Positions 14,769 through 24,213 of a stretch of DNA of 64,000 bases are shown here, in pieces (positions within the stretch are counted from its first letter, which is position 1; the number at the start of each line of letters is the position of its first letter). A program made the position numbers and the translations under genes. Source of the stretch: DATKUC01 sp964553615 (lineage in GTDB: Bacteria; Spirochaetota; Spirochaetia; DSM-27196; DATKUC01); NCBI GenBank assembly GCA_964553615.1, contig CAZKMA010000001.1, forward strand, positions 1-64,000. Reading direction: 5' to 3'. The notes below the pieces were generated by a model. The model saw nothing but the letters and a program-made list of their open reading frames with translations, was not told the DNA's origin and made no database searches.

Positions 14769-15906
14769 TATCTTCAGCGCCGAAAGAATAGAACGAACTC
14801 CCGCGGATTTTGCGCTTTCCGGCGTCCTCTTCCTGCTTCTCGGGGTTGGTCTCTCCATGTTGTTCTCCGCTTCCTATTACTGGGCCCAGACTCTCGTGCA
14901 GGATCCGTACTTCTTCTTCAAGCGTCAATTGATCTGGGTATCCATTGGTCTGGTGCTTGGATTCCTGGCAAGCCGAATTTCGATGGGATTCCTGAAGAAG
15001 ACTGTTCCGTGGATCCTCCTCATCACGCTTGCGTCAATGTTGCTCACGTTTGTTCCGGGCGTTGGAACGAAGTATCTCGGTGCGCGCAGATGGATCTTCC
15101 TTTTCGGTGTCTCATTTCAGCCCTCGGAACTTGTGAAGATATCGCTGGTCATCTATCTGGCATACATACTTGAAAAGAAGCAGCAGAACTTTCACGATGT
15201 TGTGAACAGTCTGCTGCCCCCATTCATTATTGCAATCCTGTTCACCGGTCTTATCTACATGCAGAATGACTATTCAACCGCGATATTTGTCCTCGCTGTG
15301 GCTGCCACGATGTTCTTTGTTGCCAGGGTGCCACTGCGATACTTCCTGACCGTCGGTCTCACTGTTATTCCTTTTGCGACATTGCTCCTGTTGACCCGGG
15401 AGCACCGCGTGAAGCGAATTATCGCTTTTCTGGATCCGCACATCGATCCGGCAGGAATAGGGTATCAGATCCTTGCTTCGAAGTCGGCGCTCATTAATGG
15501 CGGTCTGTGGGGACGTGGAATTGGTGAGAGTGTCCGGAAGTTCGGCGGTCTTCCCGAGGCCCATTCGGACTTCATCTTTTCGATTCTCGGGGAAGAACTC
15601 GGGTTCGTCGGCGTAGTCCTCATACTTGCGCTCTTTCTTTTTCTCGCCTACCGGGGATACCGGATTTCCTATTACACACAGGATACATTCCGCTCCCTGT
15701 TGGCGTTCGGTCTGACGAGTAGCCTGGTGTTTCAGGCCTTTCTCAACATGGGGGTAGTTGTTGGCCTGGTGCCGGCGACCGGAATCACATTGCCGTTTTT
15801 TTCGGCCGGTGGTTCCTCGATCCTGGTTTCCATGGTCATGTGCGGTCTGTTGATCAATATCTCACGTTATGCAGGAAATGCCGCTGAGGAGGTTCGAGGT
15901 GGCTGA
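14761..15906 (+). CDS. ftsW: Septal peptidoglycan glycosyltransferase FtsW (SEDS family)
   Basis: 381 residues with about ten membrane helices. SEDS-family features include TKYLGARRWIFLFGVSFQPSE (about 101-121), the region before the catalytic loop, and the C-terminal signature NMGVVVGLVPATGITLPF followed by SAGGSS. FtsW polymerises lipid II at the division site together with a cognate class B PBP (FtsI). Its start GTG overlaps the murF stop by eight bases. The cognate PBP gene is not present in the cluster. RodA is the close alternative, but the division-cluster setting favours FtsW. Confidence 0.93.
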   Translation: MADIFSAERIERTPADFALSGVLFLLLGVGLSMLFSASYYWAQTLVQDPYFFFKRQLIWVSIGLVLGFLASRISMGFLKKTVPWILLITLASMLLTFVPGVGTKYLGARRWIFLFGVSFQPSELVKISLVIYLAYILEKKQQNFHDVVNSLLPPFIIAILFTGLIYMQNDYSTAIFVLAVAATMFFVARVPLRYFLTVGLTVIPFATLLLLTREHRVKRIIAFLDPHIDPAGIGYQILASKSALINGGLWGRGIGESVRKFGGLPEAHSDFIFSILGEELGFVGVVLILALFLFLAYRGYRISYYTQDTFRSLLAFGLTSSLVFQAFLNMGVVVGLVPATGITLPFFSAGGSSILVSMVMCGLLINISRYAGNAAEEVRGG

Positions 15907-16768
15907 TCAGTTGATATTTACTCGCGGATTTGACCACACCGATGAGAGACAGCGTCTCGGTGCCCGATCCGCTCGCACGGTTCGAAACAGAAGTTCCGCA
16001 CAGAGCGCAATCGCCGGCCATGCATTTATCTGGCTTGTTCTCGGGGTTTTCACCATTGTCGGCATTGTTCTGCTCTTTCAGTATGTGGTTGCGCCACGAA
16101 TGGTTATGCGTACCTACCACGTGGAGAGTGATCTCAACGTTCCTTCGACGACAATTCTGCGGATTGCCGGACTGGATGGAACACACTACTTCTTCAAGGT
16201 TGATCCTCAGGTAATACAGAAAAGGCTCCAGGCATGGGCACCGGTAAAGCACGCGACCGTAGTGAAGGTCTTTCCCGATACGCTGAGGATTAGTGTGGAG
16301 GGAAGGCAACCTGTCGGCGTTGCCATGGCCGAAGAGAACGGACGGGAAGCTCCGGTGGCGTTTGACGAAGATGGTGTTGTCTTTGCGATCGGGAAGAAGG
16401 TTGCGGATCTTGACCTCCCGGTTTTTTCCGGAATCAAGTTCAAGAACTTCAGTCTGGGTGTGAAGCTTCCGCCCATGCTTACGGAGTTCATTCGCGAGGT
16501 TCATCAGCTCAAACTCTCTTCTCCCGCTCTCTACGATTTGATTTCGGAGTACAAGATTATTCCTCGTAACGACCATGAATTCGATGTGCTCCTCTATCCA
16601 GTACATCACCACGTGGCCGTCGAGATTGGGCCGCATATTAATCGGACGCTCTGCATGTACATTCTTCGGTCGCTTCAGGTCATGGATCGTGAAGGCGCGC
16701 TCGGGAAAGTGAAGGAGATTGATTTCCGAACGAGCGATGTGGTATACACGATGGATAAGGAGGGGTAA
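15899..16768 (+). CDS. ftsQ: Cell division protein FtsQ/DivIB
   Basis: 289 residues from the GTG at 15899, with GAGGAGG six bases upstream; it overlaps ftsW by eight bases. A basic cytoplasmic N-terminus (1-40) precedes a single membrane helix at about 41-63. A POTRA domain follows (about 70-140, from the RTYHVESDLNVPS strand to VKVFPDTLRISVEGRQP), then the beta domain. FtsQ recruits FtsL, FtsB and FtsW to the divisome from the periplasmic side. Position between ftsW and ftsA is the usual one. Confidence 0.9.
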   Translation: MADQLIFTRGFDHTDERQRLGARSARTVRNRSSAQSAIAGHAFIWLVLGVFTIVGIVLLFQYVVAPRMVMRTYHVESDLNVPSTTILRIAGLDGTHYFFKVDPQVIQKRLQAWAPVKHATVVKVFPDTLRISVEGRQPVGVAMAEENGREAPVAFDEDGVVFAIGKKVADLDLPVFSGIKFKNFSLGVKLPPMLTEFIREVHQLKLSSPALYDLISEYKIIPRNDHEFDVLLYPVHHHVAVEIGPHINRTLCMYILRSLQVMDREGALGKVKEIDFRTSDVVYTMDKEG

Positions 16769-18004
16769 TTGCCTTCTGAATCCCTGATTGTTGGGCTTGA
16801 TATCGGAACCACCAAGGTATGTGCCGTTATTGCGGAGTTTAACGAAGACGGCGCTCTTGAAGTTCTCGGAATCGGCACCAGCCCATCCTTCGGCCTTCGC
16901 CGCGGGGTTGTTATCAACATCGAATCCACGCTGAAATCTGTTACTGCGGCAATTGAGGCGGCAGAGCAGATGGCCGGGCGCGAGGTGGAGAGTGTCTTTA
17001 CCGGTATTGCCGGCGGACACATTGAGGGGCTCAATTCCCGTGGTGTCGTCGCCGTGACGGGGCGTGGAAGAGAGATCACCCAGGCGGACGTGGACCGCGT
17101 TCTGGAAGCCGCAAAAGCGGTAGTCATTCCGATGGACCGGGAAGTTCTCCACGTAATCCCGCAGGAGTTCATAGTTGATGAGCAGGGCGGAATAAAGAAC
17201 CCGCTCGACATGATTGGAGTTCGGCTGGAGGCGGAGGTTCATATCATCACCGGGTCGGTAACCTCTGCGCAGAACCTGATCAAGTGCGTAAATCGGTCCG
17301 GGTTCCGAGTAGATGGAATTGTCCTTGAATCGCTTGCAGCAGCCCGCGCGGTGTTGACAAAAGATGAAAAGGAACTGGGCGTGCTCATGATTGATCTCGG
17401 AGGCGGTACAACCGATATCCTTGTCTATTTTGACGGTGCACCCTATTTCACCAGCGTAATTTCCATCGGCGGCGCACAGGTGACCGGAGACCTTTCGATT
17501 ATGTTGAAGACGCCGGTGGATGCCGCCGAGCGGATAAAACATGAGTCCGGATGCTGCTATATGCCCCTGGTTGAAGACCACGAACCGGTCATTATCCCAG
17601 GCGTGGGAGGTCGCCCGCCGCTTGCGGTGGAACGAAGGCATATCTGTAGCATTATCCAGCCACGGGTCGGGGAAATCCTGAGTATGGTGAAAGAGAAGGT
17701 CGAGAAGAAGGGACTGCTGAGCAAACTCGGCGGTGGAATCGTCTTGACCGGCGGTGGGGCACTCCTTCCGGGAACCGTGGATCTTGCTCAGGAGATTTTC
17801 GGAATGGCGGCGCGAATCGGGCAGCCGTCCGACAACGGTGGATTGCGCAACGAGTATCAGAGTCCGTCCTACGCAACGGCAGTAGGGCTGGTTCTGTACG
17901 GAGCAAGCGTAGCTCAGGTGGAGGGAAGAGAGGCGCCGGTGAACGAACGATCGAGTGGAGTCATGAATGCGCTAGGAAAGTGGATCAGGAATTTTTTCGA
18001 ATGA
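16769..18004 (+). CDS. ftsA: Cell division protein FtsA
   Basis: 411-residue actin-like ATPase that anchors FtsZ filaments to the membrane. The phosphate-1 loop VGLDIGTTKVCAVI is near 8-21, the second phosphate loop MIDLGGGTTDI near 206-216, and the adenosine motif GIVLTGGGALLPG near 322-334. The C-terminus ends in an amphipathic segment, GKWIRNFFE, matching the membrane-targeting helix of FtsA. The start codon is TTG, directly abutting the ftsQ stop, with AAGGAGGGG at 16757-16765. ftsZ follows after 41 bases. Confidence 0.96.
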   Translation: MPSESLIVGLDIGTTKVCAVIAEFNEDGALEVLGIGTSPSFGLRRGVVINIESTLKSVTAAIEAAEQMAGREVESVFTGIAGGHIEGLNSRGVVAVTGRGREITQADVDRVLEAAKAVVIPMDREVLHVIPQEFIVDEQGGIKNPLDMIGVRLEAEVHIITGSVTSAQNLIKCVNRSGFRVDGIVLESLAAARAVLTKDEKELGVLMIDLGGGTTDILVYFDGAPYFTSVISIGGAQVTGDLSIMLKTPVDAAERIKHESGCCYMPLVEDHEPVIIPGVGGRPPLAVERRHICSIIQPRVGEILSMVKEKVEKKGLLSKLGGGIVLTGGGALLPGTVDLAQEIFGMAARIGQPSDNGGLRNEYQSPSYATAVGLVLYGASVAQVEGREAPVNERSSGVMNALGKWIRNFFE

Positions 18005-18045
18005 AGATTTAGATGCTCGCGTAGGGTGCTCAAAGGGGAGGGGAT

Positions 18046-19299
18046 ATGAAATTTGAGATTCTCGAAGATGGCCGGGACTTCGAAGCGGACTTCGGCAGTC
18101 CTACGGTCATAAAAGTTGTCGGTGTTGGCGGCGGTGGGAGTAACGCAGTCAATCGGATGATTGCCAGCGGTTTGACGAATGTTGAGTTCATCGCGGTCAA
18201 TACCGACTTGCAGGCGCTGCAGCTATCCCACGCCGAGACGCGCATGCCGCTCGGGTCCAAGCTGACCGGAGGCCTCGGAGCCGGCGGAAAGCCTGATGTG
18301 GGCGAAAAGGCCGCGCTCGAAGATCGTGACGACATAGCCGACATGATCAAGGGCGCCGACATGGTGTTCATCACCGCAGGAATGGGCGGCGGGACCGGTA
18401 CCGGCGCCGCACCGGTGATTGCCGGTGTTGCGAAGGAACTGGGAATTCTCACCGTTGCGGTGGTTACCAAACCGTTCGATTTCGAGGGCAGGCGGAAGCT
18501 GCAGCTTGCGGAAGAGGGTATTCGAAAGCTTCGCGGAAACGTTGATACCCTCATAACGATACCAAACCAGCACCTTCTCAAGATCGTGGAACGGCGCACT
18601 CCTATCAAGGAAGCGTTCCTTCTCGCCGACGACGTTCTTCGTCAGGGCGTTCAGGGTATCTCGGATCTGATTACGAAACCGGGCGAGATCAACATTGACT
18701 TCGCCGACGTCAAGACTATCATGAGCGGGCAGGGAGATGCTCTTATGGGCATCGGACTTGGCGAGGGAGACAATCGTGCTGTCGACGCTGCCACGAACGC
18801 CATAAACAATCCGCTGCTCGAGGACGCCCGAATCGAAGGTGCCAAGGGCATACTCGTGAACGTGACCGGCGGATCGGACTTCTCACTTACCGAATACGAA
18901 GAGGTTCTCAATATAATTACCGCAAATGCCGCCGACGACGCGCTGGTAATAGCAGGCAGTGCGGTAGACGAGCTCATGGACAACGAAGTCAAGGTCACCG
19001 TAATCGCGACCGGGTTCAAATCATACAACATTGACGACAAACCGGCGCGGACCGAAGAGAAAAAGAGTGACTACATCTCTCTCGATGCATGGATCGAAAT
19101 GACGAGCGGCCACAGCGGCAAAGAGCACTCGGATCACGCCGGGCGTGAGCGGATCGCGATGGGGCAGGATGAGCTGTTTCGGACCGGAGATCTTGAGGAA
19201 CAGGAGCTCGGAATCCCGGCCGTGCTGCGCTACAAGCGCAACAATGGTTCGAACGGCGGGGTCAATGGAAATGCGACCGGCGGAGGGAGCGGAGTCTGA
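18046..19299 (+). CDS. ftsZ: Cell division GTPase FtsZ
   Basis: 417-residue tubulin homologue that forms the Z-ring. The GTP-binding loop GMGGGTGTGAAP covers 112-123, with the N-terminal GVGGGGSNAVNRM at 26-38 and the T7 loop region DFADVKTIM (residues near 218-226). After a charged linker, the conserved C-terminal peptide reads LGIPAVLRYKR. It is not the end of the protein: a Gly/Asn-rich tail of about 17-19 residues follows. GGGGAGGGG upstream gives a strong ribosome site. The stop is four bases before the next gene. Confidence 0.97.
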   Translation: MKFEILEDGRDFEADFGSPTVIKVVGVGGGGSNAVNRMIASGLTNVEFIAVNTDLQALQLSHAETRMPLGSKLTGGLGAGGKPDVGEKAALEDRDDIADMIKGADMVFITAGMGGGTGTGAAPVIAGVAKELGILTVAVVTKPFDFEGRRKLQLAEEGIRKLRGNVDTLITIPNQHLLKIVERRTPIKEAFLLADDVLRQGVQGISDLITKPGEINIDFADVKTIMSGQGDALMGIGLGEGDNRAVDAATNAINNPLLEDARIEGAKGILVNVTGGSDFSLTEYEEVLNIITANAADDALVIAGSAVDELMDNEVKVTVIATGFKSYNIDDKPARTEEKKSDYISLDAWIEMTSGHSGKEHSDHAGRERIAMGQDELFRTGDLEEQELGIPAVLRYKRNNGSNGGVNGNATGGGSGV

Positions 19300-19303
19300 G
19301 CGT

Positions 19304-20197
19304 ATGGCGAATCAGGATGTCCTTCTGCGATTTCAGAACTACCTGATAGTAGAGCTTCGATTGGCGCGTCGAACCGTGGAAACATACCTTCGGGAATGTT
19401 CATTCTTTCTGGACTATCTCGATGCGAAAGGAATGGATCCGGCCGCGGTGGACAGCACCGGCGTCATTGAATATCTGATACGCCGGCAGACCGGAAAACA
19501 GGGGCTCGAACAGCGCACCATCGCCAAAGTAGTCTCGAGTTTGCGTTCTTTCTTTCAATTCCTGGTGGTTATCAAACGGCGGAACAACAACCCGGCGCTG
19601 CTTGTTGAAATGCCGAAGATGGAACATCGAGTTCCCGGCGTTTTGCGCGTAGACGAGGTTGAGATGCTTCTGGAAACAATTGAAACCGACACGCCGAACG
19701 GGCTTCGGGATCGTGCGCTGTTTGAGCTCATCTATTCCTGTGGGCTGCGCATCTCCGAAGCTGTCGAACTGAGCGTGCGCAATCTGTTCCTGGATGAGGG
19801 TCTCATTCGAGTGCGCGGAAAGGGAGATAAGGAGAGACTGGTCCCGGTCGGCGGTGAAGCAATTACGTGGCTGAACCGCTATCTTGAGTTCGGCCGTCCG
19901 GAATTGACGCGTTCGAACCATCGTACGGAAAAGCTCTTCCTCAACCATCTTGGAAACGGGCTGTCTCGAAAAGGCATGTGGAAGCGATTTCGCGAAATTA
20001 CGGGAAGAAGCGGTATCGAGGCAAAGGTTCATACGCTTCGTCACTCTTTCGCGACACACCTTCTGGAGGGCGGAGCGGATCTGCGTGCGGTTCAGGAACT
20101 ACTGGGACACTCGGATATCAGTACAACCCAGATCTACACGCATATCGATAAAGATGATCTTCAGACCTACCATCGGGATTATCATCCCCGCGGATGA
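19304..20197 (+). CDS. Tyrosine recombinase of the XerC/XerD type (first copy)
   Basis: 297 residues from the ATG at 19304, the standard Xer length; the frame runs on upstream inside ftsZ but that part is not Xer-like. An N-terminal SAM-like core-binding domain (about 5-90) precedes the catalytic domain. Catalytic residues are seen in SCGLRISEA (Arg), GKGDKER (Lys), HTLRHSFATH (His-x-x-Arg), LGHSDISTTQIYTH (His and nucleophile Tyr). Xer recombinases resolve chromosome dimers at dif, coupled to division. A second Xer lies at 24214, so this window encodes both likely partners; which is XerC and which XerD cannot be settled by eye. Confidence 0.92.
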   Translation: MANQDVLLRFQNYLIVELRLARRTVETYLRECSFFLDYLDAKGMDPAAVDSTGVIEYLIRRQTGKQGLEQRTIAKVVSSLRSFFQFLVVIKRRNNNPALLVEMPKMEHRVPGVLRVDEVEMLLETIETDTPNGLRDRALFELIYSCGLRISEAVELSVRNLFLDEGLIRVRGKGDKERLVPVGGEAITWLNRYLEFGRPELTRSNHRTEKLFLNHLGNGLSRKGMWKRFREITGRSGIEAKVHTLRHSFATHLLEGGADLRAVQELLGHSDISTTQIYTHIDKDDLQTYHRDYHPRG

Positions 20198-20253
20198 GTC
20201 TGAAGCTGGAAGCAGGGGCATAAATCGGGTGTATACCTGATGGAGGCGAACCG

Positions 20254-20973
20254 GTGAAGAGAATGATAATCGTCACATGCGCATGCTTGCTTGTCCTTGG
20301 AGGATGCCAGCGGAACATGGACTCCATCGTGAATCGGCTCCGTTCACTCGACAGCACCGGGTACAAGGGGCAGCCCGCCTCAACCGCACATATAGAGAAG
20401 CTGAAGGCCGCAATTGAGAAGTATCGGAAGGTGGTGAACGCAAAGGTCAATGCAGCCGACAGTGAAACCGAATACTACAAGATGCTCGCACTTGCCTATC
20501 TGGACAGCAAGATGTACGGACTTGCACTGGATGCTCTGACGAGTGCCGTCCGGCTCGAGCCGGCAAATCCTGTTCTCTTCTATTATGCAGGGATTGCCGC
20601 AGGGATGATGGGGAAGGCGGACCTGGATCCAACGGCCGCAAGAGACTACTTCGGACGGTCGGAAAAGTCCTATCGCCGTGCATTGGCTCTCGATCCTACC
20701 TACAGCGAAGCAATGTACGGACTGGGAGTCCTTCTGACTTTTGAGCTGCACGAGCCGAGTCAGGCTGAGCCCATCGTGAAGAAGCTGGTCAGTCTCCAGC
20801 CCAACGATACCGACGCTCAATTCCTGCTCGCACGGATCTACGTGGAGACCGGACGCACGGAGGATGCCGCACGGCTGTATGACGGCATAGCAAAATCCAG
20901 CAAGGATCCGCAGGCACGCAGCCATGCAGAGGAGAATCGCAAGCAGCTCCTGCAGAGGATGGGAAATGGCTGA
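20254..20973 (+). CDS. TPR-repeat lipoprotein
   Basis: 239 residues. The signal peptide ends in a lipobox, VLGGC, with the lipidated Cys at 18. Tetratricopeptide-type helix pairs fill about 55-235: YKMLALAYLDSKMYGLALDALTSA is one, and LFYYAGIAAGMMG and AMYGLGVLLTF begin others. TPR lipoproteins act as protein-protein scaffolds on the outer leaflet of the inner membrane or on the outer membrane. The start is a GTG with TGGAGGC upstream. A TPR gene between ftsZ and dprA also occurs in Borrelia (recalled, not checked), which suggests an old linkage. The stop overlaps dprA by eight bases. Confidence 0.85.
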   Translation: MKRMIIVTCACLLVLGGCQRNMDSIVNRLRSLDSTGYKGQPASTAHIEKLKAAIEKYRKVVNAKVNAADSETEYYKMLALAYLDSKMYGLALDALTSAVRLEPANPVLFYYAGIAAGMMGKADLDPTAARDYFGRSEKSYRRALALDPTYSEAMYGLGVLLTFELHEPSQAEPIVKKLVSLQPNDTDAQFLLARIYVETGRTEDAARLYDGIAKSSKDPQARSHAEENRKQLLQRMGNG

Positions 20974-22111
20974 ACCGGTTGTTACTCTCGCAATCCATTC
21001 CCTCGAGACTCTCCATACAACGGAGAAGCTTTCGCTGCTGGACACGGTTACAACCGAATCCGATTTTCTTCGTCTTTCACGTCGGAAAGTCGAAGAAATT
21101 ATTGGCCGGAGGCTGAAAATTCGAGAATTTCGGCCCGAAGGACTCCTTCAGGCGGCATCAAAAGATCTGAAATACTTGACGCAAGCGCAAATTGCATACA
21201 CATTCTACTGGAGCGGGGACTACCCGCCGCTGCTTCGCGAGATTTACGATCCGCCCTTTGTCCTGTTTTACCGTGGACACCTGCCGGACTCGTCGCGTCC
21301 GCTCCTGGCAATAGTTGGAACCCGCCGCCCAACCGGAGTCGGACTTCGTGCCGCATTTCAACTTGGTTCCGAGCTCGGAAGCGAAAATATCTCCGTGGTT
21401 TCCGGACTGGCTCGAGGGGTTGACGCCGCGGCACATCGGGGCAACATCCACGGCGGTGGGAAAACCGTCGCAGTGCTCGGGAGCGGAATAGATCGGATCT
21501 ACCCGGATTCGAACCGGCGGCTCGCCGAATCCATTCTGACGTCTGGCGGAATGATCTGCAGTGAATTTGCGCCGGGCGTTCCTCCGCTGCGACACCATTT
21601 CCCCGGTCGGAACCGGATAATAAGTGGCCTGAGCCGGGGTGTTGTCATTGTCGAGGCGCCTGTACGCTCAGGAGCGCTGATAACCGCCGATTTTTGCCTT
21701 GAGCAGGGACGGGATCTGTATGTGCACCAGTCCGGGCTGGCCGGACCGAACAGGGAAGGCTGCGCAGAACTTGCCGGAAACGGTGCAGTTATTGTTTCGA
21801 GCCCGACGGAGATCCTGCGCGACTGGTCTGTTGAAACTCCACCGAATGGGCCCGTGCGTGCAGGAGAGCGCCCGATATTGCGCCGCAAGCAGCGAGAGGC
21901 GAGATCGACGGCGCCGGGACAATTGGAGTTTGAGCTTGAAGACATTCGACCAGAATTGGTGGAGACTGATCTGGTAGATAATTCGGTGCGGACTGGAACT
22001 GCACTGGCAGATTTGATGCGACGGGAGCTTGCAGGCACCGTCACTACATATTATGGAGCATATTTCAGGAGAAGCGACCGATGGCAGAAAAGAAGGTTCA
22101 CACGTTGTTGA
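20966..22111 (+). CDS. dprA: DNA processing protein DprA
   Basis: 381 residues from the ATG at 20966, overlapping the TPR gene by eight bases and preceded by a GAGGATGGG ribosome site. A helical N-terminal domain (about 1-90) precedes the Rossmann-like DprA core (about 95-295). Core motifs are IVGTRRPTGVGL, VVSGLARGVDAAAHRG, TVAVLGSGIDRIYP and HHFPGRNRIISGLS. A short C-terminal domain with winged-helix character follows. DprA loads RecA onto incoming single strands during natural transformation, although it is kept in many bacteria not known to be competent. The 3' end overlaps topA by 31 bases. Confidence 0.94.
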   Translation: MAEPVVTLAIHSLETLHTTEKLSLLDTVTTESDFLRLSRRKVEEIIGRRLKIREFRPEGLLQAASKDLKYLTQAQIAYTFYWSGDYPPLLREIYDPPFVLFYRGHLPDSSRPLLAIVGTRRPTGVGLRAAFQLGSELGSENISVVSGLARGVDAAAHRGNIHGGGKTVAVLGSGIDRIYPDSNRRLAESILTSGGMICSEFAPGVPPLRHHFPGRNRIISGLSRGVVIVEAPVRSGALITADFCLEQGRDLYVHQSGLAGPNREGCAELAGNGAVIVSSPTEILRDWSVETPPNGPVRAGERPILRRKQREARSTAPGQLEFELEDIRPELVETDLVDNSVRTGTALADLMRRELAGTVTTYYGAYFRRSDRWQKRRFTRC

Positions 22112-24210
22112 TCGTGGAGTCTCCCGCGAAGGCCAAGACCATCGAGAAGTATCTCGGGAAAGGCTACGCGGTTGAGGCATCCATGGGGCATCTCATAGAC
22201 CTTCCAAAGTCGCGATTGGCGATTGACGTGGAAAGTTCGTTTGAGCCTGAATACATTACCGTTCGGGGAAAGGCCAAGATTCTCAAGGAACTGACGAAGA
22301 AGGCAAAAAAGGCGGGACATGTGCTGCTTGCCTCTGATAATGACCGTGAGGGAGAAGCTATCTCCTATCATCTTCAGCGGGCATTCCTGACCAAGAGCCC
22401 CGATCTGGATATCCAGCGAATCGTGTTCAATGAGATCACGCCGACGGCAATCCGCGAAGCGGTAGCGCACCCGAGCAAACTGGATCAGGACAAGGTGAGC
22501 GCGCAGAAGGCGCGTCGCGTACTCGATCGGATTGTAGGTTATAATCTGTCCCCGATCCTGTGGAAGAAGGTCAAGAACGGTCTTTCCGCCGGACGAGTCC
22601 AGTCGGTTGCGTTGCGGCTGATCTGCGACCGGGAGGCGGAAGTTGAAGCTTTTATTCCCGAAGAGTACTGGACGCTGGACGCGGATCTCGGCGTCGGGAA
22701 GAATCAATTCCGGGCACAGCTCGTGAAGTTCCGGGACGAGAGACCGGAAATCAAGAATGAATCGGCCGTGCGGCAGATCATGGAAGCACTTTCCGGCAAA
22801 CCCTATTCGGTTGTGGACGTGAAGGAGAGTGAGAAGACAATTCGCCCGAAGGCACCGTTCACGACATCCCAGCTCCAGCAGACGGCGGCGAACCGACTCG
22901 GATTTACTTCAAAGAAGACAATGCAGATTGCTCAGCAGCTGTACGAAGGTATAAACCTCGGTTCAGACCGGATCGGGCTTATCACCTACATGCGTACAGA
23001 TTCCACCCGCGTGGCACAATCTGCTCTTGACGAAGTGAGAAAACACATCGGAGAGAACTTTCCCAAGGAGCTTCCTGGGGAGCCGAACAGCTACAGCATG
23101 GGCAAGGGCGCGCAGGATGCCCATGAGGCAATCCGACCGACGGTGGTTGCCTACGCACCGGACGCCATCAAGGAAAGCCTTACAAAGGATCAGCATCGTC
23201 TCTATTCGATAATCTGGGAGCGTTTTGTATCCAGCCAGATGACGCCTGCGCGGACAAAGTCTGTATCGATTGAAATTCAGGCGGGCGACGGCGTGTTCCG
23301 CGTTACGACCACCAAGGTTGTGGAGAAGGGATTCCAGCGCGTTCTCAAGCTCCTTGGCACCAAGGAAAAGAATGAACGTGTACCGGCACTCTCCCTCGGA
23401 GACCCGGTTGAACTCATTCAGTTGTTGCCCGAGCAGCATTTCACCTCCGGTCCGCCGCGCTACACCGATGCATCCATCGTAAAGACCCTCGAAGAAAAGG
23501 GTATTGGCCGACCCTCGACTTATGCGCCCATCATTTCGGTTTTGCTGGACCGGTATTATGTCGTACGAAAGAACAAACAGCTTCAGGCAACTCCACTCGG
23601 CCGAATCATCAGCGGCATCCTCACGACCTCGTTTCCGGATGTGCTTGACGTAAATTTTACGGCGGAAATGGAACAACGGCTGGACCGCGTTGAGGATTCT
23701 CAGGAAGAGTGGGTAAACATGATCCGCAATTTCTACCAGCCATTCAAGCATCGAGTGGATCACGTCATGGAGACTCTGGAATCCATCAAGGGCGTAATGG
23801 ATGAAGAGACCGAATACGTCTGCGAAAAGTGCGGACGCAAGATGCTCAAGAAACTGGGACGCTACGGATTCTTCCTTGCATGTTCCGGTTTCCCCGAGTG
23901 CATGAATACCCGCTCGGTCCCGCTCGCCGATTGTCCGCGGCCGAATTGCGGCGGTAAGATTGTTGCCAGGAAGAAACAGGGTGGCCGTGGAAAAGAGTTC
24001 TATGGGTGCACGAACTACCCCGAGTGTGACTTCATCAGCCACTTCAAGCCGACTTCAAGCGTCTGCCCGAAGTGTGGCTGGTTTCTGGTGCAAAAATCCG
24101 ACAAGCGCCGTGGCACTTACAAGGCATGTATCAATCCTGATTGCGAATACCTCCACTCACATCAAGAAGAGGGGGAGGAAGTTCTCGTGGGAGCGGAGGC
24201 GGAAGAGTAA
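22081..24210 (+). CDS. topA: DNA topoisomerase I
   Basis: 709-residue type IA topoisomerase that relaxes negative supercoils. The Toprim domain starts TLLIVESPAKAKTIEKYL (about 8-25) and has the acidic triad in ASDNDREGEA. The active-site Tyr is Y303 in LITYMRTDSTR. Three C-terminal four-Cys zinc ribbons are intact: CEKCGRKM...CSGFPEC, CPRPNCGGK...CTNYPEC and CPKCGWFL...CINPDC (about 581-690). Its 5' end lies inside dprA, implying coupled translation. A Xer gene follows after three bases. Confidence 0.97.
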   Translation: MAEKKVHTLLIVESPAKAKTIEKYLGKGYAVEASMGHLIDLPKSRLAIDVESSFEPEYITVRGKAKILKELTKKAKKAGHVLLASDNDREGEAISYHLQRAFLTKSPDLDIQRIVFNEITPTAIREAVAHPSKLDQDKVSAQKARRVLDRIVGYNLSPILWKKVKNGLSAGRVQSVALRLICDREAEVEAFIPEEYWTLDADLGVGKNQFRAQLVKFRDERPEIKNESAVRQIMEALSGKPYSVVDVKESEKTIRPKAPFTTSQLQQTAANRLGFTSKKTMQIAQQLYEGINLGSDRIGLITYMRTDSTRVAQSALDEVRKHIGENFPKELPGEPNSYSMGKGAQDAHEAIRPTVVAYAPDAIKESLTKDQHRLYSIIWERFVSSQMTPARTKSVSIEIQAGDGVFRVTTTKVVEKGFQRVLKLLGTKEKNERVPALSLGDPVELIQLLPEQHFTSGPPRYTDASIVKTLEEKGIGRPSTYAPIISVLLDRYYVVRKNKQLQATPLGRIISGILTTSFPDVLDVNFTAEMEQRLDRVEDSQEEWVNMIRNFYQPFKHRVDHVMETLESIKGVMDEETEYVCEKCGRKMLKKLGRYGFFLACSGFPECMNTRSVPLADCPRPNCGGKIVARKKQGGRGKEFYGCTNYPECDFISHFKPTSSVCPKCGWFLVQKSDKRRGTYKACINPDCEYLHSHQEEGEEVLVGAEAEE

Positions 24211-24213
24211 GAA

